From: Chitinophaga pinensis
GTDB lineage: Bacteria > Bacteroidota > Bacteroidia > AKYH767-A > OLB10
NCBI GenBank assembly: GCA_943332105.1
Contig: CALQOD010000026.1
Span: 1-33,472, forward strand
Reading direction: 5' to 3'
Length of the DNA: 33,472 nucleotides
The notes beneath the pieces were generated by a model that was given only the letters and a program-made list of their open reading frames with translations, searched no databases and was not told the DNA's origin. The translations under genes were made by a program, and so were the position numbers. The number at the start of each line of letters is the position of its first letter. Position 1 is the first letter of the stretch. Below are positions 1 to 6,056 of the stretch, piece after piece.

Positions 1-278
1 GAAAGCAAAAGCGATATCGCTGTTTTTAAAAATAGGGGCGAATAACTTTTGGGTAATTGATCTACACCTACTGAATTAGAAGCGCTATATCCTAATTTAT
101 TAATTTCTTTTATAACAAAACTAGTTTGCTTTTCATCAATTGTTTCAAATTCTACTTCTCCACTAACATAAAAAACTTGAACCGCTTTTATGCCTTTATC
201 TGTTAAATGTCTATCTATGCCTTGCGCACAACTGGCACAGGTCATTCCTTTTACAGATAAAGTTGTTTTATTCGACAT
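1..278 (-). CDS. Heavy-metal P-type ATPase, N-terminal HMA domain (partial)
   Basis: Reading the minus strand from an ATG at 278 gives about 92 residues starting MSNKTTLSVKGMTCASCAQG. The frame is open to the window edge, so the 3' part of the gene is missing. The GMTCASC motif (Cys14 and Cys17) is the metal-binding CxxC of heavy-metal-associated domains, and the ferredoxin-like domain fills residues 3-72. A hydrophobic stretch begins near residue 85. In the known family a single HMA domain followed by membrane helices is the start of a Cu+- or other metal-exporting P1B ATPase in the inner membrane. A stand-alone metallochaperone (about 70 residues) is less likely because the frame continues past the domain. 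Metal specificity cannot be judged from this piece. A TAnnTTTG promoter element lies only five bases upstream of the ATG. Confidence 0.8.
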   Translation of the reverse strand, partial: MSNKTTLSVKGMTCASCAQGIDRHLTDKGIKAVQVFYVSGEVEFETIDEKQTSFVIKEINKLGYSASNSVGVDQLPKSYSPLFLKTAISLLL

Positions 279-282
279 GATA

Positions 283-290
283 CAAAAGTA
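283..290 (-). promoter_or_regulatory. Candidate -7 element before the metal ATPase
   Basis: On the minus strand this reads TACTTTTG, a full match to the Bacteroidota -7 consensus TAnnTTTG. I see no TTG at the expected -33 distance. The element ends five bases before the ATG at 278, so a transcript from it would have almost no leader. Confidence 0.35.
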
Positions 291-346
291 ACACATCAAC
301 GATTAAAAAAACTGAAAATGGGATAACAGAATTTATTTTTAGCATT

Positions 347-378
347 TTGCTTTAATTAAAAATAAAATTTTAATTTTG
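347..378 (+). promoter_or_regulatory. Promoter of tRNA-His
   Basis: TTG (347-349), 21 bases, then TAATTTTG (371-378) match the Bacteroidota primary-sigma promoter. The predicted start falls about 6-10 bases after the -7 box, just before the mature tRNA 5' end. Confidence 0.75.
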
Positions 379-390
379 CACCTCGATACG

Positions 391-464
391 GTGATTGTAG
401 CTCAGTTGGTTAGAGCGCCTGATTGTGGTTCAGGAGGTCGAGGGTTCGAGACCCTTCTTTCACC
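391..464 (+). tRNA. tRNA-His (GTG)
   Basis: A full cloverleaf can be drawn. The acceptor is 391-397 with 457-463, the D stem 400-403 with 413-416, the anticodon stem 418-422 with 430-434, and the T stem 440-444 with 452-456 with loop TTCGAGA. The anticodon at 425-427 is GTG. A G at 390 opposite C464 fits the extra G-1 that marks tRNA-His. No CCA tail is encoded (464-466 is CCT), as is usual in this phylum. The acceptor stem has T395-T459 and T396-T458, two adjacent mismatches. The gene has its own promoter and terminator. Confidence 0.93.
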
Positions 465-467
465 CTC

Positions 468-496
468 AAAGGTCCTGTTAATCAGGACCTTTTTTT
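468..496 (+). terminator. Rho-independent terminator after tRNA-His
   Basis: A 10-bp stem (468-477 with 483-492) closes a five-base loop TTAAT and runs straight into a T tract. It starts three bases after the tRNA and ends its single-gene transcript. Confidence 0.9.
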
Positions 497-553
497 ATTT
501 TCTGGCCCAAAAAATTCATTGATTTAAAGCTTTTTTAATGATTTGATAATCCC

Positions 554-561
554 TAAATTTG
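554..561 (+). promoter_or_regulatory. -7 promoter element of the GAPDH gene
   Basis: TAAATTTG matches TAnnTTTG exactly and ends 21 bases before the ATG at 583. No clear TTG is present at the -33 spacing. It overlaps a possible upstream TTG codon at 559, which argues that translation does not start there. Confidence 0.55.
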
Positions 562-582
562 CACACCTCAAAAAATACATTT

Positions 583-2052
583 ATGTCCGCAAAAAACTCC
601 AATTCTGATTTAATGCATAATTATGATCGTCAATTAGGCGATTGGATTGAATCAGAAAAATCAGCCATTGAATTGATTCATATTATAGGCGATTTATGGT
701 TCAATAAATCAATCGAATTGGTAATCTTCAGAAACCAATTAGTAGATAGAAGTGCAAGTCAGATTATGAACCTACATCAGTATGCACACGATTTCGTTAA
801 GAAGCCGATTGATGTTAAAGATACAGTCGCTATTGCCAAGGTAATTCGTGAAATGAATATCGCTCCATCTAAGATAGATATTGGAAAGTTGGCTTTTGAG
901 TGGCATAATGAAAAGGAAGGTAACGATTTGCAAAAGTTTTTAAATACAAAGCTTGTCAATTTTATTGGCGCAGATAAAAAGCAATTAGTACCTCGTGATG
1001 TAGTATTGTATGGGTTTGGTCGTATCGGACGTATTCTTGCTCGCGAACTTGTTGCTCAAGCAGGTAAAGGGGAGCAGCTTCGTTTAAAAGCTATTGTTGT
1101 TAGAAGTCGCTCGGAAGATGATTTGTCTAAGCGCGCTGAATTATTGAGAAGTGATTCTGTTCATGGACCTTTCCCAGGAACTGTTATTGAAGACAAAGAA
1201 CAAAATGCATTAATCGTAAACGGTCATACTATTTTTGTGATTGATGCTAAGAATCCTGAAGATATCGATTATACAAAATATGGAATTAATAACGCCTTAT
1301 TAATCGACAATACAGGTGTTTCAAGAGATCGTGCTGGTTTATCTAAACATCTTTCAGCTAAAGGAGTTGATAAAGTATTGTTAACGGCTCCAGGTAAAGG
1401 AGATATTCCAAATGTAGTGTATGGTGTCAATCAAAAGAATCATGCAGCAGACGAGAAAATATTCTCCGCAGCTTCATGTACTACCAACGCAATTGTTCCG
1501 ATTTTGGAAGTGATTGAAAGATCTTTGGGAATTGAGAGAGGACATATTGAAACAATTCACTCTTATACGAATGACCAGAACTTATTAGATAATTATCATA
1601 GCAAGTATCGTCGTGGACGATCAGCTGCGATGAATATGGTTATTACTGAAACAGGAGCTGACAAAGCTGTTTCTAAAGTTATACCTCAGTTAGATGGTAA
1701 ACTTACCGGCAATTCAGTGCGTGTACCAACCCCTGATGTTTCATTGGCTATCTTAAATCTGACAGTAAAGAAAGATGTAACCAAAGAGATGGTTAACGAT
1801 ATTTTGAAAGACGCTGCATTAAACGGTGCTTTAGTGGAGCAAATTCAATTCATGCAAAGCAATGAGTTAGTGTCTAGCGATTTAATCGGAAATCCTTGTG
1901 CATCTATTGTTGATAGTCCAGCAACAATCATCTCTAAAGATAATAAGGCAATGGTGCTTTATATCTGGTATGATAATGAATATGGATATAGTCGCCAGGT
2001 ATTGCGTTTTGCAAAATATTTAGCTGATGTAATTCGTTTGACTTACTACTAA
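583..2052 (+). CDS. Glyceraldehyde-3-phosphate dehydrogenase, long N-extended form
   Basis: Oxidises glyceraldehyde 3-phosphate to 1,3-bisphosphoglycerate with NAD(P) in glycolysis, or runs the reverse in gluconeogenesis. I chose the ATG at 583 (489 residues) because the in-frame TTG at 559 lies inside the promoter -7 box. Residues 1-135 form an extra N-terminal helical extension absent from the usual 330-residue enzyme but common in Bacteroidota homologues. The nucleotide-binding motif YGFGRIGR begins near residue 143. The catalytic cysteine is Cys299 in ASCTTNA, and His326 in HSYTNDQ is the expected general base. The C-terminal WYDNEYGYS motif is present. The gene is single, with its own promoter, and faces the sigma factor gene across a shared bidirectional terminator. 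Cofactor preference and direction are not clear from sequence. Confidence 0.95.
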   Translation: MSAKNSNSDLMHNYDRQLGDWIESEKSAIELIHIIGDLWFNKSIELVIFRNQLVDRSASQIMNLHQYAHDFVKKPIDVKDTVAIAKVIREMNIAPSKIDIGKLAFEWHNEKEGNDLQKFLNTKLVNFIGADKKQLVPRDVVLYGFGRIGRILARELVAQAGKGEQLRLKAIVVRSRSEDDLSKRAELLRSDSVHGPFPGTVIEDKEQNALIVNGHTIFVIDAKNPEDIDYTKYGINNALLIDNTGVSRDRAGLSKHLSAKGVDKVLLTAPGKGDIPNVVYGVNQKNHAADEKIFSAASCTTNAIVPILEVIERSLGIERGHIETIHSYTNDQNLLDNYHSKYRRGRSAAMNMVITETGADKAVSKVIPQLDGKLTGNSVRVPTPDVSLAILNLTVKKDVTKEMVNDILKDAALNGALVEQIQFMQSNELVSSDLIGNPCASIVDSPATIISKDNKAMVLYIWYDNEYGYSRQVLRFAKYLADVIRLTYY

Positions 2053-2061
2053 GACTAAATA

Positions 2062-2107
2062 AATAAACAGAAAAGGCTCCTCATATGATGAGCCTTTTCT
2101 GTTTATT
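2062..2107. terminator. Bidirectional terminator between GAPDH and sigma factor genes
   Basis: A perfect 18-bp inverted repeat (2062-2079 with 2090-2107) encloses a 10-base loop. A/T runs within both arms could serve either strand. It follows the GAPDH stop and overlaps the last codons of the convergent sigma gene, whose stop is at 2103-2105. Confidence 0.85.
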
Positions 2108-2972
2108 CTCCTCCAAGAAAAGATTTTAAATCTTGAGAGGTGCTTCTTAATCGCAACTTGCATAATGCTTTCTCTTTGATTTGTCGGACGCGCTCACGGG
2201 ATAAATTATATTTTTCACCAATCTCTTCAAGCGTATAGGGCTCATCTGTATCTATTCCAAAGAACAAAGTAATAACATCTCTTTCCTTTTCGTCTAGATA
2301 ACTTAAAGAGTGCTCAATTTCCTTTTTCAAGGAATGATTCATCATAATTGTATCTGCCTGCGCTACTTCTCTATTCTGCAAAATATCCAGCAATGAACTT
2401 TCTTCACCATTTAATAAAGGGGCGTCAACACTAACCTGCTTCGTTGAAATTCTAAAAGCATTTGAAATTTTATCGATTGTCATCTCTGTAATTTGGGATA
2501 ATTCCTCTAACGATGGTTCTCGTTCAAATTCCTGTTCAAGTTTAGTAAATGCTTTATTGATTTTGGTTAATGAACCTAATTGGTTTACGGGTAAACGAAC
2601 AATTCTTGAATGCTCAGAGATTGCATGCATTATACTTTGGCGAATCCACCAAACAGCATAGGAAATAAATTTAAATCCCCTTGTTTCGTCAAAGCGCTTA
2701 GCAGCTTTTATTAATCCCAGATTACCTTCATTGATTAAGTCGGGTAGGGTGAGGCCTTGGTTTTGATATTGCTTTGCTACAGAAACAACAAATCGGAGAT
2801 TGGCCCTTGTTAATCGGTCAAGGGCTGCTTCATCACCTTCTCGAATTTTTTTTGCTAATAAAATCTCTTCATCAGGAGAAACCATTTCCTCCTTAGAAAT
2901 ATCTGACAAGTATTTTTCTAGAGATGCGCTATCTCTATTGGTAATCGACTTTGTGATTTTCAGTTGTCTCAT
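2103..2972 (-). CDS. RpoD-like sigma-70 factor, second paralogue
   Basis: A 289-residue sigma-70 factor that directs RNA polymerase to promoters. It has the short Bacteroidota RpoD layout without region 1.1. It begins [13 protein letters not shown]; region 1.2 spans about residues 13-48, region 2 about 52-125 ([15 protein letters not shown]), region 3 about 130-205 and region 4 about 215-285 ([13 protein letters not shown]). It resembles the canonical rpoD at 11149-12012 throughout but differs in parts that tune promoter choice. In region 2.4 it has SIMHAISEHSRIVR where the other has [14 protein letters not shown]. The region 3 to 4 linker is also diverged and the C-terminus ends LKSFLGGE instead of LKTYLG. 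I infer an alternative or conditional group 2-like factor. Its promoter overlaps the terminator of the upstream htrA-like gene. Confidence 0.92.
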   Translation of the reverse strand: MRQLKITKSITNRDSASLEKYLSDISKEEMVSPDEEILLAKKIREGDEAALDRLTRANLRFVVSVAKQYQNQGLTLPDLINEGNLGLIKAAKRFDETRGFKFISYAVWWIRQSIMHAISEHSRIVRLPVNQLGSLTKINKAFTKLEQEFEREPSLEELSQITEMTIDKISNAFRISTKQVSVDAPLLNGEESSLLDILQNREVAQADTIMMNHSLKKEIEHSLSYLDEKERDVITLFFGIDTDEPYTLEEIGEKYNLSRERVRQIKEKALCKLRLRSTSQDLKSFLGGE

Positions 2973-3037
2973 AATTGAATTTTTAATAAACTGAAAATTG
3001 CTGGCTCATTTAATCGGAAGTGTAAAGGACCTTAAAA

Positions 3038-3066
3038 CAAATTTAATATAATTTTTCAGAAATCAA
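3038..3066 (-). promoter_or_regulatory. Promoter of the second sigma factor gene
   Basis: On the minus strand TTG (3066-3064), 18 bases, then TAAATTTG (3045-3038). The -33 TTG lies at the T tract of the preceding htrA terminator. The leader to the ATG at 2972 would be about 60 bases. Confidence 0.6.
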
Positions 3067-3094
3067 AAAGCGAAAGAAAATTCTTTCGCCTTTT
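3065..3094 (-). terminator. Terminator of the HtrA protease gene
   Basis: On the minus strand a hairpin with arms AAAAGGCGAAAGAA and TTCTTTCGC plus T5, with one bulged G, follows the protease stop by about 30 bases. Confidence 0.75.
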
Positions 3095-3124
3095 AAACCA
3101 ACAAACCAAAAAATGAAAATTTAA

Positions 3125-4567
3125 CTATAATCCAAATCCATAAAATGCTTTCATACCATTGTCATATACTCCTTCTATAAGTACTCCGCCTTTTTTTTCT
3201 TTTAAATAATTTGTCACATCTGATACTGTTTTCATTGGTGTATTATCAATCGATGTAATAATAAATCCTTCTCTTACTCCTGAAGCTTTTAATTTTCCTG
3301 TTTGTAATTCTTTAATTTTCACTCCGGCTTCGATACCTAACTTATTTAGTTCATCATCGCTGGCATTTTCTAATGTTGCTCCTAAGGTGTTTCCAATTTC
3401 GTTTTTTATTATCGAAGTATTTCCTTCTTTGTTTTTCAAAACCACTTCAATAATTTTTTCTGCATCATTTCTTAAAATAGTAACACTAATTTTATCACCT
3501 GGCCGATAGCGTCCAACTTGTTCTTGAAGCGCTGGTGATGTCTTGATGATGGTTCCATTTATTTTGGTGATAATATCACCCACTTTTATTCCCGCAGTTT
3601 GCGCGGCACCCTCATTTGTTAACCCATCTACATATACACCATCTAATTTTTTAATTGATTTTTCTTTCGCAAAATCAGCATCAATATCTTTTATGCTCAC
3701 TCCAATAAATCCTCTTTGCACTTTGCCAAATTCTAATAAATCGTCTACTACTTTTTTCACTATGGAAACAGGGATTGCAAAAGAATAACCTGAATACGAG
3801 CCGGTGTTTGATGCAATAGCCGCATTTATGCCTATTAGCTGTCCTTGTGTATTTACAAGCGCACCTCCGCTATTTCCTGGATTTACCGCAGCATCTGTTT
3901 GTATGAATGATTCAATAGGAAATTTTTGATTAGGTAAAATATGAATATTCCTTGCTTTAGCGCTTACAATTCCTGCTGTTACAGTTGATGTTAAATTGAA
4001 AGGATTGCCAACTGCTAATACCCATTCACCCACTTTTACATTGTCGGAGTTGCCATAAGCTGCATAGTTTAATCCTTTTTCATTGATCTTTAAAAGGGCA
4101 AGGTCAGTAGATGGGTCCGTTCCAATAATTTCTGCTTTGTAAGTTCTTTTATCATCTAATGTGACTTCTATTTCCTGCGCATTTTCTACTACATGATTAT
4201 TGGTTACAATATACCCATCAGCTGACAAAATAACTCCAGATCCAGAAGATTGCTGTTCTTGTTGCTGTTGAGGCATTGGTTGTCCCCAGAAAAACTGAAA
4301 CGGATCGAATGATTGAAAATTATTTTGATTTTGATAGCTAGTTTTTACATGTACAACTGTAGAAACTGTATGCTCTGCTGCTTGCGTAAAATCTACATTA
4401 TTTGGAATTACAGCCTCGTAACTTACATTTCTGACTGGGAATTGTACTTGTTTCCTTTTTTCAAATAAATGGTTGCCGCTGGAAACAGTTCTTAGAATAC
4501 TAGCACCTGCTATACTTCCTGCTGCTGCCACGAAAAATACAATTGCATAATTTTTTAATGTTCTCAT
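3125..4567 (-). CDS. DegP/HtrA-family periplasmic serine protease
   Basis: A trypsin-like Do/DegQ protease that degrades or chaperones misfolded envelope proteins. Residues 6-26 form a hydrophobic signal or anchor. The catalytic triad is visible: His125 (TNNHVV), Asp155 (STDLALLK) and Ser233 (GNSGGAL). A Gln-rich low-complexity loop (residues 98-106, around MPQQQQEQQ) sits before the protease core, where the DegP LA loop would be. Two PDZ domains follow at about residues 285-375 and 390-478; the first is the better conserved. The length (480) is normal for the family. The gene is monocistronic, with a -7 box 43 bases upstream and a terminator downstream. It could be called degP, degQ or htrA; sequence alone does not separate them. 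Confidence 0.93.
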   Translation of the reverse strand: MRTLKNYAIVFFVAAAGSIAGASILRTVSSGNHLFEKRKQVQFPVRNVSYEAVIPNNVDFTQAAEHTVSTVVHVKTSYQNQNNFQSFDPFQFFWGQPMPQQQQEQQSSGSGVILSADGYIVTNNHVVENAQEIEVTLDDKRTYKAEIIGTDPSTDLALLKINEKGLNYAAYGNSDNVKVGEWVLAVGNPFNLTSTVTAGIVSAKARNIHILPNQKFPIESFIQTDAAVNPGNSGGALVNTQGQLIGINAAIASNTGSYSGYSFAIPVSIVKKVVDDLLEFGKVQRGFIGVSIKDIDADFAKEKSIKKLDGVYVDGLTNEGAAQTAGIKVGDIITKINGTIIKTSPALQEQVGRYRPGDKISVTILRNDAEKIIEVVLKNKEGNTSIIKNEIGNTLGATLENASDDELNKLGIEAGVKIKELQTGKLKASGVREGFIITSIDNTPMKTVSDVTNYLKEKKGGVLIEGVYDNGMKAFYGFGL

Positions 4568-4609
4568 AGCTATTTCAGATTTTATTTATTGGATAACGTA
4601 TTTTTTTCT

Positions 4610-4617
4610 CAAAAGTA
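4610..4617 (-). promoter_or_regulatory. -7 element of the HtrA protease gene
   Basis: On the minus strand TACTTTTG fits TAnnTTTG and lies 43 bases before the ATG. No -33 TTG is seen at 18-23 bases. It shares two bases with the opposing element at 4616-4623. Confidence 0.45.
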
Positions 4618-4623
4618 TATTTG
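4616..4623 (+). promoter_or_regulatory. Possible -7 element for the dapF operon
   Basis: TATATTTG is a full TAnnTTTG match on the plus strand. The nearest TTG (4589-4591) is 24 bases away, slightly long. The leader to dapF would be about 95 bases. It overlaps the protease -7 box head to head. Confidence 0.35.
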
Positions 4624-4726
4624 AAAATCTTTTCATTTTTAACTTTAACAATCGTTTAACAAGGCCAGTATTTTTAATTAATTTCGCAACGGCTAATTGA
4701 TAAACGGATTTATATAAATTTACACA

Positions 4727-5512
4727 ATGCATTTAAAGTTTTATAAATATCAAGGAACAGGAAACGATTTTGTGATAATCGATAATCTGCTAGGAAATGT
4801 GAATTTGAATCAGGAACAAATTGCATTTTTGTGCAACCGTAAATTTGGAGTTGGTGCCGATGGCTTGATGTTGTTGGAGAAATCAAACAATTACGATTTT
4901 GAAATGAAGTACTTTAACGCAAATGGCATTATAGGTTCAATGTGTGGTAATGGAGGTAGATGTATTGTTCAATTTGCACATGATATAGATTTGATACACA
5001 ACCATGCGATGTTTTTAGCTTACGACGGTGTTCACGAAGCAACCATTGATACAAATGGACTAGTTGCTTTAGAAATGAGTGATGTTAGTGTATTTAGCAA
5101 AATAGATGATTTAACATGTGAGTTAAATACGGGCTCTCCTCACTTCGTGAAATTTATCAGTGACATTTCTGTAATAAATGTTTCTGAAGAAGGTAAAGCT
5201 ATTAGGTATGGTGAAAATTATAAGCAAGACGGAATTAATGTAAACTTCGTTTGTGTGAAAAATAATACATTGCATATACGAACTTATGAGCGAGGAGTAG
5301 AAGATGAGACTTTAAGTTGTGGAACAGGTGTTACTGCAGCCGCTATTAGTTCAGTTAATTTGGGTTTGATTAATTTAAATTCGTTGCCTGTTATCGTACA
5401 TACTCAAGGTGGTGATTTGGAAGTTTCTTTTGAATTTATTGAAGGAAAGTTTACCAATGTGGTCTTAACCGGACCTGCTTCAAAAACATTTAAAGGTGAA
5501 ATTAAATTATGA
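4727..5512 (+). CDS. dapF: Diaminopimelate epimerase
   Basis: Converts LL- to meso-diaminopimelate, the last shared step before lysine and peptidoglycan cross-link synthesis in the cytoplasm. The two active-site cysteines are Cys73 (GSMCGNGGR) and Cys198 (LSCGTGVTAA), which act as the acid-base pair. The N-terminus FYKYQGTGNDFV is the family signature. The length of 261 matches the family. It is the first gene of a tight plus-strand run, and its stop overlaps the next start by four bases (ATGA). Another lysine-pathway gene, dapB, lies elsewhere in the window. Confidence 0.97.
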   Translation: MHLKFYKYQGTGNDFVIIDNLLGNVNLNQEQIAFLCNRKFGVGADGLMLLEKSNNYDFEMKYFNANGIIGSMCGNGGRCIVQFAHDIDLIHNHAMFLAYDGVHEATIDTNGLVALEMSDVSVFSKIDDLTCELNTGSPHFVKFISDISVINVSEEGKAIRYGENYKQDGINVNFVCVKNNTLHIRTYERGVEDETLSCGTGVTAAAISSVNLGLINLNSLPVIVHTQGGDLEVSFEFIEGKFTNVVLTGPASKTFKGEIKL

Positions 5513-6051
5513 TAAGAGGGTCTAATATTTTATTGCGTGCAATGGAGCCATCAGATGTTGATCTGATGATGATATTTGAAAACGATCCGGAAAATTGGGC
5601 CGTTAGTGGTACAGTGAGCCCATATAGCAAATTTACAATTGAACAGTTTTATGAAAATGCTACGCAGGACATTTTTACTTCTAAACAATTAAGGCTTGCC
5701 ATTGAAATGACTTCTGAGTCAGAGAAACATAAAGGTAAAACAATTGGCTTTGTAGATTTTTTTGATTACGACGTAATAAATAGAAAAGCGGGTGTTGGAA
5801 TTTTGATTGGTGATTATGAAGAAAGAAGGAAAGGATACGCCCGTGAAGCAATAGATCTTTTTGTTCATTACGCTTTTAATACACTAAATATTCATCAGAT
5901 ATATTGCCATATTGAAATGTCGAATGAAGGAAGTGTAAAATTATTTGAACGCGCTGGGTTTAATCGTTGTGGTTTGCTTAAAGATTGGATATTGTATAAT
6001 GGGCAATGGCACGATGTATTAATCATGCAAATTATTTCGACTTCAATATAA
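5509..6051 (+). CDS. GNAT family N-acetyltransferase (RimJ/RimL-like)
   Basis: A 180-residue acetyltransferase of the GNAT fold that uses acetyl-CoA. The acetyl-CoA binding motif A is GVGILIGDYEERRKGYAREA, at about residues 97-116, with the R-x-x-G-x-A turn as ERRKGYA. Motif B follows with NEGSVKLFERAGF at about 143-155. The N-terminus, with LLRAMEPSDVDLM, is the RimJ/SpeG-like subtype that modifies N-terminal amines of proteins or small amines. The substrate is unknown. It starts inside the dapF stop codon, so translation is probably coupled. The next start follows five bases after its stop. Confidence 0.9.
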   Translation: MIRGSNILLRAMEPSDVDLMMIFENDPENWAVSGTVSPYSKFTIEQFYENATQDIFTSKQLRLAIEMTSESEKHKGKTIGFVDFFDYDVINRKAGVGILIGDYEERRKGYAREAIDLFVHYAFNTLNIHQIYCHIEMSNEGSVKLFERAGFNRCGLLKDWILYNGQWHDVLIMQIISTSI

Positions 6052-6056
6052 TTCGA

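Noticed and set aside
98-278. Stand-alone copper chaperone (CopZ-like) at the left edge
   Set aside because: The frame continues beyond the HMA domain into a hydrophobic stretch at the window edge, which fits a P-type ATPase better.
559-582. Upstream TTG start for GAPDH adding eight residues
   Set aside because: The TTG overlaps the promoter -7 box TAAATTTG, so it lies upstream of the expected transcript start.
6006-6056. Longer start for the haem-TPR protein
   Set aside because: It overlaps the acetyltransferase gene and would place 17 polar residues before the export signal; the ATG at 6057 fits both signal and spacing.
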